Shown here in pieces: positions 32,906-43,987 of a stretch of DNA of 64,000 bases (its first letter is position 1; every line of letters begins with the position of its first letter). The DNA is taken from the NCBI GenBank assembly GCA_019802505.1, contig JAFMOC010000003.1, positions 4,902,001 through 4,966,000 on the forward strand. The letters are read 5' to 3'. The notes below the pieces were generated by a model. That model was not told the DNA's origin. It worked only from the letters and a program-made list of their open reading frames with translations, and ran no database searches. The position numbers were made by a program, and so were the translations under genes. The DNA comes from Corydoras sp. C115 (Eukaryota; Chordata; Actinopteri; Siluriformes; Callichthyidae).

Positions 32906-34998
32906 CAAAGGAGAGCAGCCAATTTACCATGTTTTCCTGCTTCATCAGTGGCCTTTCTGGGTTAAATGTCTTATTATGTAAATGGGAGAAACAGCAGAGA
33001 TACAGGAGAGACATCAAATCTCAGCTGCAGCTCAAGATAGCATCAGGGTAAAAGATTTTTGTTTGTATATATGTCTACGGCTGCATTTTATTACAAGTAG
33101 ATGGTTTTGTAATATACAATGTGCAGAAATATTTTATATATCCATGCAAAATGGGTCACAATGTACATTTGGAGACACATTATAATGTTATACACATATA
33201 CACATATTCAAAGCTGTCCAATTTTGGTTGGAACAGCCAAGATCCATGTTAATGCAGGACATAAACAAACCCTAAATACTTGCATGATTCTGACTTGCAC
33301 ACAAGAGCACAATCATTCTAGAATAGTTAAGGACCTTTCACAAACATTAGATTTTTTTTCATGAAAATGTAGCATTGACCTTTACTGGAAACTAAAGATT
33401 TAAATTTAGCTTGGTGTTTACTATTTTGAAACATTCTTGGCATATAGCATGATTGTAGTCAAGCTGGCATTAATAAAAGGTCAGAATTTTAGAACACACT
33501 GCATCCTTCTGAATTTGATGACCATGTGCAGCTTTGAAACTGCTATAGCTGTGTAAGGAAGTAAAAAACAATATGTATGATGAGAGTCTGTCAAATATGA
33601 AGCAGCATTATGGATTCTCATTAATGAAATATCCAACAATGCACCATCCCATTATTCCCCACGCAGATTAGCAAGAGTGAATTAGGGATGTCTGTGTCAT
33701 TCTCTAACAGGAAGGAAAGAATCAAACAGAAGCAGCTAACAGACAAAGTTAGAAATGGCAAGCAAAATATCCCTATTGTGTTTTGTTTAACTTATTATGT
33801 TATGCAAATGTCTAATCTGGAATTTTACCATGACAATTTTATCTTTATGTATTTATATTTAGTGAATTTAATAACACCTCTGTGCCATAACCTATACAGA
33901 TTTTTGTAAAATGTAAACAAACATTAAAATCACTGTCTTAATAATAAACATTGCATTGTGTCAGGAGTGCATGTTGAGTTTCTGAATTGACTGTGGTCCT
34001 GTCTTTGATATTGCTTGTTTGTGTCAATTAGTTAATTAGTCTTGTGTAATCATTATCACCCATTTGCCCAGCACAGGCATTGCTCTTCGTTTATATAAGC
34101 CACACTTTTTTCTTTTTTCACTTTTAAGCTCAGTTAGTCAGTGTGAGTTGTAGCTGGTCCATGGTGTTTCGTGTATTAAATCTCCCTTTTGCATGCCATA
34201 ATCTGCCTTTTAGACCATTTATTGGACACTGATATGTTCCAAATCTTTTCTTCAAAGGTAACTAGTAAAAAAAAGCTGGCAGGTCCCATAACAAAAACTT
34301 CAAAACAACTTTTCATCAGTGTTTATTTATAAATTAAAACAATGAAGCTTAGAGTTTAGGAGAAGTTTAGACATTTAGAGAATGAAACTTATTTTTACTT
34401 AGGAATGCAATAAAACATGAATTTTGATTAAGACTGTATAGATGTAGTACAGTACCAGTTACTGCAACACATTTTATTTATACACTTTATTTTGCAGTAG
34501 TCTTTGTAGTAAGAGTAATGAATGTGGCCCAAGTCAGACTCAGTACTGTATGTCTCGATAACAGCTACAAATTATTACACATACCAAAAGCTGTATTCTC
34601 AATGTGCAAAGAATAAAGTGCCACTTCAGGGCAAGAAAATGAAATGTTGATCACGTTGCTGTACAGAGTGTTTGAAAGTTGAACAGTCAGGTTTCTATTT
34701 TAAGCAGCTAAGTGCATGCAGTTGAACCAAGCCAGAGCTCATGTATATACTGTAATCCCTGATTGTAAGACACGAGTGGCATATTGGATGCCTGGGAAAA
34801 ATCTGGAGGTGACTTTGATGTTAGCCACAAACTAAAATTTTAAAACAGTACATCAACAGAATGGATATTCAAGTCATCAGTTAAAAAGATGAATTACAGG
34901 TTTTTTTTTAAACAAAGACAGGATATTTCACTCAGCATTAGCATAGTGTGTTTAAATTAAACCCTGTTACACAGATATGGATAAATGTGCAATCCAAT
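32906..34998. other. Non-coding; possible decayed LTR at 33,958-34,240
   Basis: Mostly AT-rich. The part 33,958-34,240 begins TGTGTCAGGAG, contains TTATATAAGCC and later ATTAAA, and so has LTR-like order. No matching copy or target duplication was seen, so this is only a suggestion. Confidence 0.3.
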
Positions 34999-35869
34999 CC
35001 AGATTGGATATTGATCAGGTTTGATTATTCTACAATTATTCTAGCTGGTTGTTCCTTTAACTACTAACTTCACTACTGTGTTGTTCTCTCATTTGTAAGT
35101 CACTTTGGATAAAAGCATTTACTAAATGATTAAATGTAAATTTAAGATATTTATTAATTATTGAAAGTTAAAATGATTGTGTCAGGTTGGGAGGGTTGGG
35201 CCCCTCCCACCTGCCTCCCGTGTTTCGGGTTTCGGCCGTGTCGGGCTTCCGTAGGTAGGACCCACCCCCTTGAGCAGGGATTGGGCCCTACCTAATCACG
35301 GGCGACCTACTGGCAGGATTTAAGGGATCTCGGCTGAGCTGCCAGTAGGTCAGCATTGTGTGTATATATACATCGTGTATGTGTATCGTCACGTCGGGTG
35401 TTCGTTTGGTGGTAAATGTTCGTTCGGCTTCCTGCGGCTTTTCCGCGGTTGCCCCACTCCACGTATTTTTAGTACGTGCCTTCGTGTCCGCGGCGGCGTT
35501 CCCGCTGCACCGATTCTTCTATGTGTATTGAGCTCTCGGCTCGTTCTAGCGGCGTTCCCGCGATCGGCCATTAAAGGGCTGTTTTGTGTTTGTTTACCTG
35601 GTCTCTTGGCTCTGTGATTTTCCACCACGCCGCGCTGCACCGCCATTTTCCGGGCAGCGCGCCCCGTCGTAACAGATTGTTATATATATATATATATGAA
35701 AATACAACAATCATTTTAAATCTTAAATTTACATTTAATCATTTAGTAAATGCTTTTATCCAAAATGACTTACAAATGAGAGAACAACACAGTAGTTAAG
35801 TTAGTAGTTAAAGGAACAACCAGCTAGAATAATTGTAGAATAATCAAACCTGATCAATATCCAATCTGG
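34999..35869. repeat. Long inverted repeat interrupted by a solo LTR
   Basis: The left arm is about 34999-35179 and the right arm about 35709-35869. The arms are inverted copies of each other: CCAGATTGGATATTGATCAG on the left matches the inverse of CTGATCAATATCCAATCTGG on the right, through to TTTAAGAT. I see about 2 mismatches over roughly 145 bases plus one 20-base indel near the centre. The original loop was a TA-rich tract. Single-arm relatives occur at about 42,490 and 5,640. Confidence 0.88.
35175..35680 (+). mobile_element. Solo LTR (family A) with 5-bp target duplication
   Basis: The LTR at 35180-35675 (496 bases) begins TGTCAGGTTGGGAGG and ends CGTCGTAACA, flanked by GATTG at 35175-35179 and 35676-35680. 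It is GC-rich, with ATTAAA near 35,572 and the shared TACCTGGTCTCTTGGCTC block at 35,595. It is related to the E1 LTR. It inserted near the centre of the inverted repeat. Confidence 0.93.
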
Positions 35870-36393
35870 CCTCAGTGTCTAGATTTACCCATTTTTTTCC
35901 CTCTTAAGTGCTTGCGGATGAGATGTGTTTTAAGTTCTTTCTTAAAAAATGCTAACTGACAGCCTTACGGACAGATTTTCAGCCTTGTCTTTATCCATAT
36001 CAAGAAAGAACTTAATGTAGATTTTAAATTTAGCCAATTATTATGTCATTACATAATAGAGTAAAAAATGGTAGTGCATCACCTAAACATGTGGGTGGAA
36101 ATATAAGTAAATTAGGAAATTTAAACTGAAGAATTGTTGTTTTTGATAAAGATTATACTATGTGAACAAATGTATAAGCACAATCTTGTTGTTATTTTGA
36201 TAGTACTCCTTTAGCTTTAATCATGGTGTACATTTCTGATGACTTTGTTTTAGCAACCGGCAATGTTAAAACACTTAATTCTATTCTATTACATTACATT
36301 ATAATTTTCAATAGTTTTTTTGATGATTGATTGATCTACTTTGTAAAGTTTCTCCAGCACATTAAAACGACATTTAAAAGGACAAGATTCCCT
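35870..36393. other. Non-coding, no recognised feature
   Basis: AT-rich spacer between the inverted repeat and the next SINE. Confidence 0.5.
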
Positions 36394-36765
36394 TTGGTAG
36401 TCATCCATCCATCCATCCATTATCTTCCGCTTTATTCTCTACTATGGTCGCAGTGGGGTTCCCGAAGCCCATCCAGGGGAGAACGTTTCGGGCACTGGGC
36501 AGATACACCCAGGACAGGACGCCAATCTATCGCTGGGCACACACTCACTCACACAAACACACTCTTTATAGGGCAATTTGGAGAATTCAATTGACCTTGA
36601 TCCATGTTTTTGGACTGTGGGAGGAAACCGGAGAACCCGGAGGAAGCCCACGCAGACACGGGGAGAACATGGACACTCCGCCCAGACTGAGATTCGAACT
36701 GGAAATCCCTAGTGCTGTGAGGCTAACGTGCTAACCACTAAGCCACCGTGCCACTTGGTAGTCAT
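36394..36765 (-). mobile_element. DANA-like SINE, minus strand, 11-bp duplication
   Basis: Full-length copy read on the minus strand, flanked by TTGGTAGTCAT at 36394-36404 and 36755-36765. The inverted A-box (CCACTAAGCCA) is intact; the B-box has changed (GATTCGAACT on the plus strand). Confidence 0.93.
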
Positions 36766-37947
36766 GTGATTTGTTAAAAATAAAAAAAAAGGTTAGACGT
36801 CATGTTTGAACTCGATACATTTTGATATTGTCAGCCTGGCCTACACCTACGGTATCAGGGAACTCTTTTAAGTTAACATATTCTGTAGAATAGTTTATTG
36901 TGACATAATGCTTAGCAATCTGACCAAATAATGCAGCTAATACGTAAAATAAAATACAGTGAAAGCCTGTGTTCTTATTCCTACTACTGGAGCAACATTG
37001 CATTGCAGTATTAGATGTTTCTCCATTTTTTCACATACATGCATCTTCATTTAATCTTTTGGATCAGCATTGTGATAGAGTGTTGTAAGACATATTTGTA
37101 AGACATATTTTAGGAATGAAACTAGATACAAATATGATTAAGTAATGGACGGCATTGGTTGTCTAAGGTAGATTAGCTTTTGAATGGGAGGTACAAAAAA
37201 AAGGCGAAATCATATTTGAGCATTTGTGTATGCCAATATGGGAGAACATATTACTGCCCATTTGTGGACTTATGAACAACCTGTGTATGCAGAAGTGTGT
37301 GTAGTTAAAATCAAGGTTATATAATGTCTCATTATGCTGGAACTTTCTTTTCTATTCACTTTTCTGTTTTGTTAACACATGGATAACATTCCCAGCACCT
37401 TCAGCACTGTCAGGCAGTGAGTAAGAACCTGGAGTTTGCTGTGGGGCACAGGGAACTATGGAAACCATCTTAATAAATCGTTTGCAGGCTTGTTTTGAGT
37501 AGTAGAGCCAAAGACACAGGAGGCCAGCATGATCTGACATGCAGCAGGCTGAAGGGACTGAAGCATTACACTCCCAGATGCTTTTCCAAGTGCTCACTCC
37601 AAGAGGGGAAAATGCAATACTCATCTTACTTGGACCATTTATGGGGAATATATCACGATTTCCATTTATATTTGCAGCACTTGGGGAATGCACTTTGTAA
37701 ACTGAGACTAACAAAACTGATTGATTTTCTCTTAGTTAAAATTATTACTTTTGTTAGTATTTTACTAGTAATTTTAGTTTATTTAAAATGCAGTAAAAAC
37801 ACATGTTGAGACATTGTAATAACTTAAATAAAAGTAAGTTACAAAAACAAAATACTCTAAGAGGGAAAAGTTTAGAAACATGGAGAACATGGAAATCAAG
37901 ATTGGGATTCAAATGTGGCGGACCAAGTTGTGTAGTCATTTATTTAT
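36766..37947. other. Non-coding, no recognised feature
   Basis: A less AT-rich patch at 37,350-37,660 has open frames on both strands up to 120 codons, with no family resemblance or splice support. Otherwise AT-rich. Confidence 0.4.
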
Positions 37948-38254
37948 TAATTCATTATCCTCCCCTTAATCCTCTACCAAACTCATTAGGGGTTCCCCGT
38001 GCACTTCCAGGAGATTGTTTCTGACACTGGGCAGATACATCCAGGACAGGCCACCAATCACTGGGCACACACTCACTCACACACACACACACACACTCTA
38101 TAGAAATATAAAGCATTCAATTTACCTTGAATCCATGTTTTTGGACTATGGGAGGAAACTGGATATAGCGGAGGAAACACATGCAAACATGGAAACTCCA
38201 CCCAGATTGGGCTGAGAGGCCAACGTGCTAAACACTACACTACTATGCCACCCT
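37948..38254 (-). mobile_element. Diverged SINE, minus strand
   Basis: An old copy of the DANA-like family. The inverted tail, TTTTTGGACTATGGGAGGAAAC block and inverted promoter region are recognisable, and the internal (CA)n tract is slightly expanded. Confidence 0.8.
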
Positions 38255-39068
38255 TTAATTATTAAATAAAATGTTAAGATAATTTACAGCATTTTGTAGC
38301 TGGATGTTTCCCTAATTTCCCCATTTTACATCCAGAGCTGCACTGGGAAATCATGTGCTAATGTGTTCCTCATTGCAGAGGAATTGTTTTAAAGTTATAT
38401 AACACTATGCTGGGTTTTGGTAACCATTCACACACTAAACTCAGAATACTAAACATTGATGAGAATACTAATACAAGTCTTGGGACCAGGCCGTGGAGAC
38501 AAACCTCCATGTTCTGTGCTCATCTTGGAACTTTCCAGTTCAAGGTCTTTGCCAGATGTTGCTTGCTGTAAAATTAAAAAGTCTGCTAAATGTCCTCCTA
38601 TTTCTCAGTGGCTCAGGGATATCATGTTTTTCATAAAACTAGGGGGGAAAAAGACCTTGAGAGGATGTGCAGCTATTTCTTTTTTTTTATTATTATTTTT
38701 TTTTTTTACAAATGGCAACCCTTTATGTCATATTTTACAAATTTAGATGTAATTCAAGACTGAATGAGATATTTGAATTTGTGGTATATCCTCTATAACA
38801 GCCAGTAGTGTTTGCATTGGTCGTGGTGTGCCAAGTGGGGGACTGAGCTGGGAGGGTTGTTTAATGTTCCATACATGACACTGTTTGTTAGGATATATAT
38901 AAGGATATATGAGGACATGTGTGTGTGTGTGTTCTTTTATTCTGTTTAAGTGTTCTGTATATATAATCATATTTAAAAAATAAATAAAAAGATAAATTGT
39001 ATTATTCTTATTGTAAGTATTGTATTGTTTCTTTTTTCTCAATAAAAATATATTGGGAAAAATACATA
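38255..39068. other. Non-coding, no recognised feature
   Basis: AT-rich spacer with a long interrupted T tract at about 38,678-38,707. Confidence 0.5.
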
Positions 39069-40692
39069 CACACGTGGACAAAATTGTTGGTACCCCTTGG
39101 TTAATGACAGAAAAACCCACAATGGTATCAGAAATAACTTTAATCTGATAAAAGTAATAATAAATAAAAATTCTATGAAAATGTACAAATGAAAGTCAGA
39201 CATTGCTTTTCAACCATGCTTTAACAGAATTATTTTAAAAAATAAACTCATGAAACAGGCCTGGACAGAAATGATGGTACCCTTAAATTAATATTTTGTT
39301 GCACAACCTTTTGAGGCAATCACTGCAATCAAACATTTCCTGTATCGGTCAGTGAGACTTCTGCACCTCTCAGCAGGTATTTTGGCCCACTCTTCATGTG
39401 CAAATTGCTCCAGTTGTCTCAGGTTTGAAGGGTGCCTTTTCCAGACGGCATGTTTCAGCTCCTTCCAAAGATGCTCAATAGGATTTAGGTCAGGGCTCAT
39501 AGAAGGCCACTTCAGAATAGTCCAGTGTTTTCCTCTTAGCCATTCTTGAGTGTTTTTAGATGTGTGTTTTGGGTCATTATCCTGTTGTAAGACCCACGAC
39601 CTACGACTGAGACCAAGCTTTCTGACACTGGGCAGCACATTTCTCTCTAGAATCCCTTGATAGTCTTGAGATTTAATTATACCCTGCACAGATTCAAGAC
39701 ACCCTGTGCCAGATGCAGCAAAGTAGCCCCAGAACATAACAGAGCCTCCTCCATGTTTCACAGTAGGGACAGTGTTCGTTTCTTGATATGCTTCATTTTT
39801 CTGTCTGTGCACATAGAGCTGATGTGCCTTGCCAAAAAGTTCCATTTTTGTCTCATCTGTCCATAGGACATTCTCCCAGAAGCTTTGTGGCTTGTCAACA
39901 TGAGGTTTGGCAAATTCCAGTCTGGCTTTTTTATGTTTTGTTTTCAACAATGGTGTCCTCCTTGGTCGTCTCCCATGAAGTCCACTTTGGCTCAAACATT
40001 GACGGATAGTTTGATCTGAGATTAATGTTCCTTGAGCTTGAAGTTCACCTTGAATCTCTTTAGATGTTTTTCTTGACTCTTTTGTTACCATTCGTGTTAT
40101 CCATCTCTTTGATTTGTCATCAATTTTCCTCCTGCGTCCACGTCTAGGGAGGTTGGCTACAGTCCCATGGATCTTAAATTTCTGAATCACATGTGCAACT
40201 GTAGTCACAGGAACATCAAGCTGCTTGGAGATGGTCTTATAACCTTTACCTTTAACATGCTTGTCTATTATTTTCTTTCTAATGTCCTGAGACAACTATT
40301 TTCTTTGCTTCCTCTGGTTCATGTTGAGTGTGGTACACACCTTGTCACCAAACAGCACAGTGACTACCTGTAGCCCTATATATAGGCCCACTGACTGATT
40401 ACAATATTGTAGACACCTGTGATACTAATTAGTGAACACACCTTGATTTAACATGTCCATTTGGTCACATTATTTTCAGGGGTACCATCATTTCTGTCCA
40501 GGCCTGTTTCATGAGTTTATTTTTTAAATAATTATGTTAATGCATGGTTGAAAAGCAATGTCTGACTTTCATTTGTACATTTTCATAGAATTTTTATTTA
40601 TTATTACTTTTATTAGATTAAAGTTATTTCTGTTACCATAGTGGGTTTTTCTGTCATTAACCAAGGGGTACCAACAATTTTGTCCACGTGTG
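39069..40692 (-). mobile_element. Tc1-like transposon, nearly intact
   Basis: A 1,624-bp element lies between TA dinucleotides (39067-39068 and 40693-40694). Long terminal inverted repeats of about 214 bp each (39069-39282 and 40479-40692) start CACACGTGGACAAAATTG on both sides. Each holds an outer and an inner similar motif (GGACAAAATTGTTGGTACCC and GGACAGAAATGATGGTACCC), the IR/DR layout of Sleeping Beauty-type fish Tc1 elements. The arms differ at only a few sites, so the copy is young. The transposase occupies the minus strand between them. Confidence 0.96.
39288..40322 (-). pseudogene. Tc1 transposase, intact but for a nonsense codon at position 9
   Basis: From the ATG at 40320-40322 (minus) the frame reads eight codons (MNQRKQRK) and then TAG at 40296-40298. 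After it 334 further codons run without interruption to TAA at 39288. All parts are present: paired helix-turn-helix DNA-binding region (KTISKQLDVPVTTVAHVIQK), GRRRK AT-hook/NLS-like stretch, and the DDE catalytic triad in WTDETKMEL, QQDNDPKHTS and NPIEHLWKEL (DD34E spacing). The next in-frame ATG is about 70 codons further in, within the DNA-binding domain, so a normal full-length protein is not expected unless the stop is bypassed or a TTG at 40293-40295 is used. Host fish Tc1 copies usually carry many lesions, so this one is notably well preserved. Confidence 0.93.
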
Positions 40693-41470
40693 TATATCAA
40701 AAAATAAAATCTAATTGAATAGTTTTCAAAGACTAGTATTTTCAACTATAAAAATTGATAAAAATATAAGAATTAAAAAAAAAGAAAGAAATCCACTGTT
40801 TAATCTCTTTTACACAGTCATTGGGTTATGTAAACTAATTTTAACTGATGTTAAAGTTCTTAGGTAACCCACAGTAAAGTCAGAAGCAAAATGCAAATCT
40901 ACTGTTATCTGTTGTGCATGTATGCAACCTCAATATTTATTTAACAAAGAACAGGTAAACCTAACACATGAAGGGTAATCATTCTTTCAGTCGCATCAAG
41001 TACAATTGGATCAAAGTTGACCCAAATTTAAGGAGGCTCTAATGACTTAATGCACACTATACCTAAGAGAGCTGAATTTCTGGAAAATAGACTTTGCTTT
41101 TTTTGCTGGCTTTCCAAGCATCACATGCAGCCAAACTCGATTAGAAAATAAATCTCATTATTCAAGTCTATTTTTGGAGTTGACACGAGCTGATTTATTC
41201 ATTTCCTGTTATTCCACCTCAGCCAGAATGCAAGCCTTTCCAAAACTTACCAGGAAACAACGAGGATGTTAAGTCAGCCAAAAGTAATTATTTTCATGCT
41301 TTTTTTCCTTATGGCAAATATTGCTAAAATTGAGAAAGCCTTAAATCTACTATGTTGCTGCAAAATTTCATCTCATATCTCATTATCCTCTGCTTGATAT
41401 TTCTATCCTCTGCTAATCTATTTGCTACTATAGATTAGGATCGCAGGGTTCTTCACTAGAACCATTGCTC
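40693..41470. other. Non-coding, no recognised feature
   Basis: AT-rich spacer. No gene or repeat was recognised. Confidence 0.5.
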
Positions 41471-41740
41471 CATTCTTAATTTATTTATTATCCTCCGCTT
41501 ATGTCTTTACTAGGGTCGTGTGGGGGTTGCCTATGCCCCAGGGGAGAACGTTTCAGGTGCTGGGCAGATATACCTAGGACAGGGCGCCCTTCTATCGCTG
41601 GGCACACTCACTCACACAGACACAGACAAAGACACTCAGACATATGTGGCAATTTAAAGCATTAAATTTATCTTGAATCCATGTTTTTTTGGATTGTAAG
41701 AAGAAACCGGAGAGCCCGGAGGAAACATACTGTACGTGGA
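41471..41740 (-). mobile_element. Diverged SINE, minus strand, 5'-truncated
   Basis: The inverted tail and 3' body (GGGAGAACGTTTCAGG, GGCGCCCTTCTATCGCTGGG) are followed by the inverted GGAGAGCCCGGAGGAAAC block. It ends before the promoter region. Confidence 0.78.
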
Positions 41741-42489
41741 CGTGTGTGTGTATATTTTTTATAATTCTAAAATGAGAAGCTACAATTGAACATTATTTAA
41801 AATTCATCTTGGATTATCTTGAAATCTGATTTGACTAACTTGAATGCCTTTTGTACCTAAAAATGTAGTTGCTACAAAGTGGTTTCTTTGATAACATAAA
41901 ATAAAACTAATAAATAATGCCAAAATTATGGATTATAATTCTCATTTAAAGAAACTTTTACAAAAGAAAGAAATAAAAATGACAAAGTGAAAATATGGAA
42001 AGTTTCTATGGCAAGAGTGCAATGATGCTGGGGTGAAATTTGGAGCCAGCAGTGATAAACATTGATTAGTAATTAATGCATGAGAACAGCAAGCCCATCC
42101 ATACGGTAGAGGTCCTACTCTTTAGTATAGAGAATATGCATTGGAAAATAAAGAGCTCGTTTTACTGCTTAGTTAAATTTTCACTTTATTCATACAGCAG
42201 GTTTGAAGAGTCAGCTATGAGTTGGTGCAGTCAGACAAAGGTCAAGGGCACAGCAAGTGTATTACCTTAATCTCTTTAAAATCTGGAACATTTTAAGATG
42301 TAGGAGCTGGGAGCAAATGTGAATTAATGTCTTATATTAACTAATATTGGCAAAATTTGCAACTGCAGTTTCATCATTAATTTATATTCTAAAAAAAGGA
42401 TTAGCAATTCCAAACCAATTTCCACCTGTTGTAGAGAACAAAAAATAAATAAAATGGGGAGGGGGGGATGCAGGATCAGACAAAGAGCA
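41741..42489. other. Non-coding, no recognised feature
   Basis: AT-rich spacer. Confidence 0.5.
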
Positions 42490-42612
42490 GGTTTGATAAT
42501 TCTACATTGTAGCAGGTTTTCTTCATAACTGCTGACTTGTGATGTTCTTATTTGTACTGTATGTCGCTTTGGATAAAAGCGTCTGCTATATGACTGAATG
42601 TTAATGTAATAA
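42490..42612 (+). repeat. Dispersed short repeat related to inverted-repeat arms
   Basis: CAGGTTTGATAATTCTAC at the start and GTCGCTTTGGATAAAAGCG...TGAATGTTAATG at the end align with one arm of the 35-kb inverted repeat. It is a single unpaired copy. Confidence 0.6.
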
Positions 42613-43065
42613 ACAAAGCATTGCCTTAGGAGTATAATGTGGCGACACAATTTGTATTCTCATGACTTTACCCTTCTCTTTATTTTGCAGACTGATGCAT
42701 CAGATGTCACAGCCTGTCCCCAGTAGTTAGTGTATTGCATATAGACTTCACCCTCTGCTATTTCTGCCTGAGGGTATCGTTCAAATGGTTCAACCTTCAT
42801 TCATGAATAGGAGGCGAAGTCAAGGAAGTGAGATCAGGTATAGACCGCACCTGCACATTGACTAATTGTCTTTTACTTCTGTTTAGTTATGAGCGGGAAA
42901 ATAGAAACAGTAAGCTGTGGAAAATTGAAAAAGATTAAAAGAACATGTGTTTAAGGATGTATGTGTAATGGAAAGTTCAAGTCAGCTGTAAAGAATTGTG
43001 GCAACTTTTTAAGTTTTAGTATCGTCCGTATCTAGTCTTCACCTAGTATATCCTTTATCATTTAT

Positions 43066-43068
<3 letters not shown>
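42613..43068. other. Non-coding, no recognised feature
   Basis: Spacer before a CA microsatellite. No gene was recognised. Confidence 0.45.

Positions 43069-43135
<67 letters not shown>
43069..43135. repeat. (CA)n microsatellite
   Basis: A pure CA run of about 66 bases, followed by ACTTACTTTATTGATCCCAAAGGG, a motif often seen at the end of fish repeats. Confidence 0.95.
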
Positions 43136-43137
<2 letters not shown>

Positions 43138-43384
43138 ACTTTATTGATCCCAAAGGGAAATATGGGGCAACCAGCAGCTGTATGATATTACACATATTAA
43201 ACATCAACTTCAGAAAAGAAATATAAGAACTAAAAATACAAAATGTAAAATTCAAATAAATATATAAATATAAAGTAAAAATATGAGTATGAAAAAATGC
43301 CTAAAAAGATCTAAGTTTAAAACAGCCAGTCTAGTTCAGCTGTGCATAAACGCATTGTATTATGTTTTGCCACTGGTACAATAT

Positions 43385-43987
43385 GTAGATAGCAGTGGTG
43401 GGCCATCAGGGCTTTCGGGGCCTTCTCTGAAGGCCTAAAAAATATTAACTAATGTTAATTTTTTTGTGACCATGAATACGGATTAAAATATTATGAATAG
43501 TCTGTCTGCTTCTTTTTTATAACTTCTCCCCTGTTATGCTGCCTCCAGACTGTTCTTGTTTAAGCTTTTAACCAATCACATTTTAGATATAATTTTTTGC
43601 CGGGGTAAATTAAAATACCTAGGCTTTTCTGCAATTAATAAGTCTGCAATTCATTTAGCATAAAATAAATGTTGATCAAACTGTTGCTTTAACCAGATTT
43701 TAAATTGGTGACACCAAGATACTAATTAAGCTCTTTTTGTGAAAAAAAGAGGATAGATTTTGTGTACTTATAATCAGGATTTGACCTATTTTACCATTGC
43801 TATTTTATCATTGGTGATTTTTTTCCCTATATGTGGCTTCACGAAATCTTTAATGCAAAGGCTCTTTATGCTGCATATCTGCATATTACATGGTTCTTAT
43901 AGTCATTAGTTATTGACAGGTGGATTGATTCAGACAGCTTTACTGAATGTCTAGGTATGTAATGCACGGCCTGCCACTGGTAGATAA
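43385..43987. mobile_element. Non-autonomous hAT-type element with 8-bp duplication
   Basis: A 587-bp element at 43393-43979 begins CAGTGGTGGGCC and ends GGCCTGCCACTG, giving 12-bp terminal inverted repeats with two mismatches. It is flanked by GTAGATAG (43385-43392) and GTAGATAA (43980-43987), an 8-bp duplication with one mismatch as expected for the hAT superfamily. No transposase frame lies inside, so it depends on an autonomous relative. Confidence 0.85.

Noticed and set aside
33958..34240. A third solo LTR
   Set aside because: The order of TATA-like and ATTAAA motifs is suggestive, but no flanking duplication or matching copy is visible, so it is mentioned only as a possibility.
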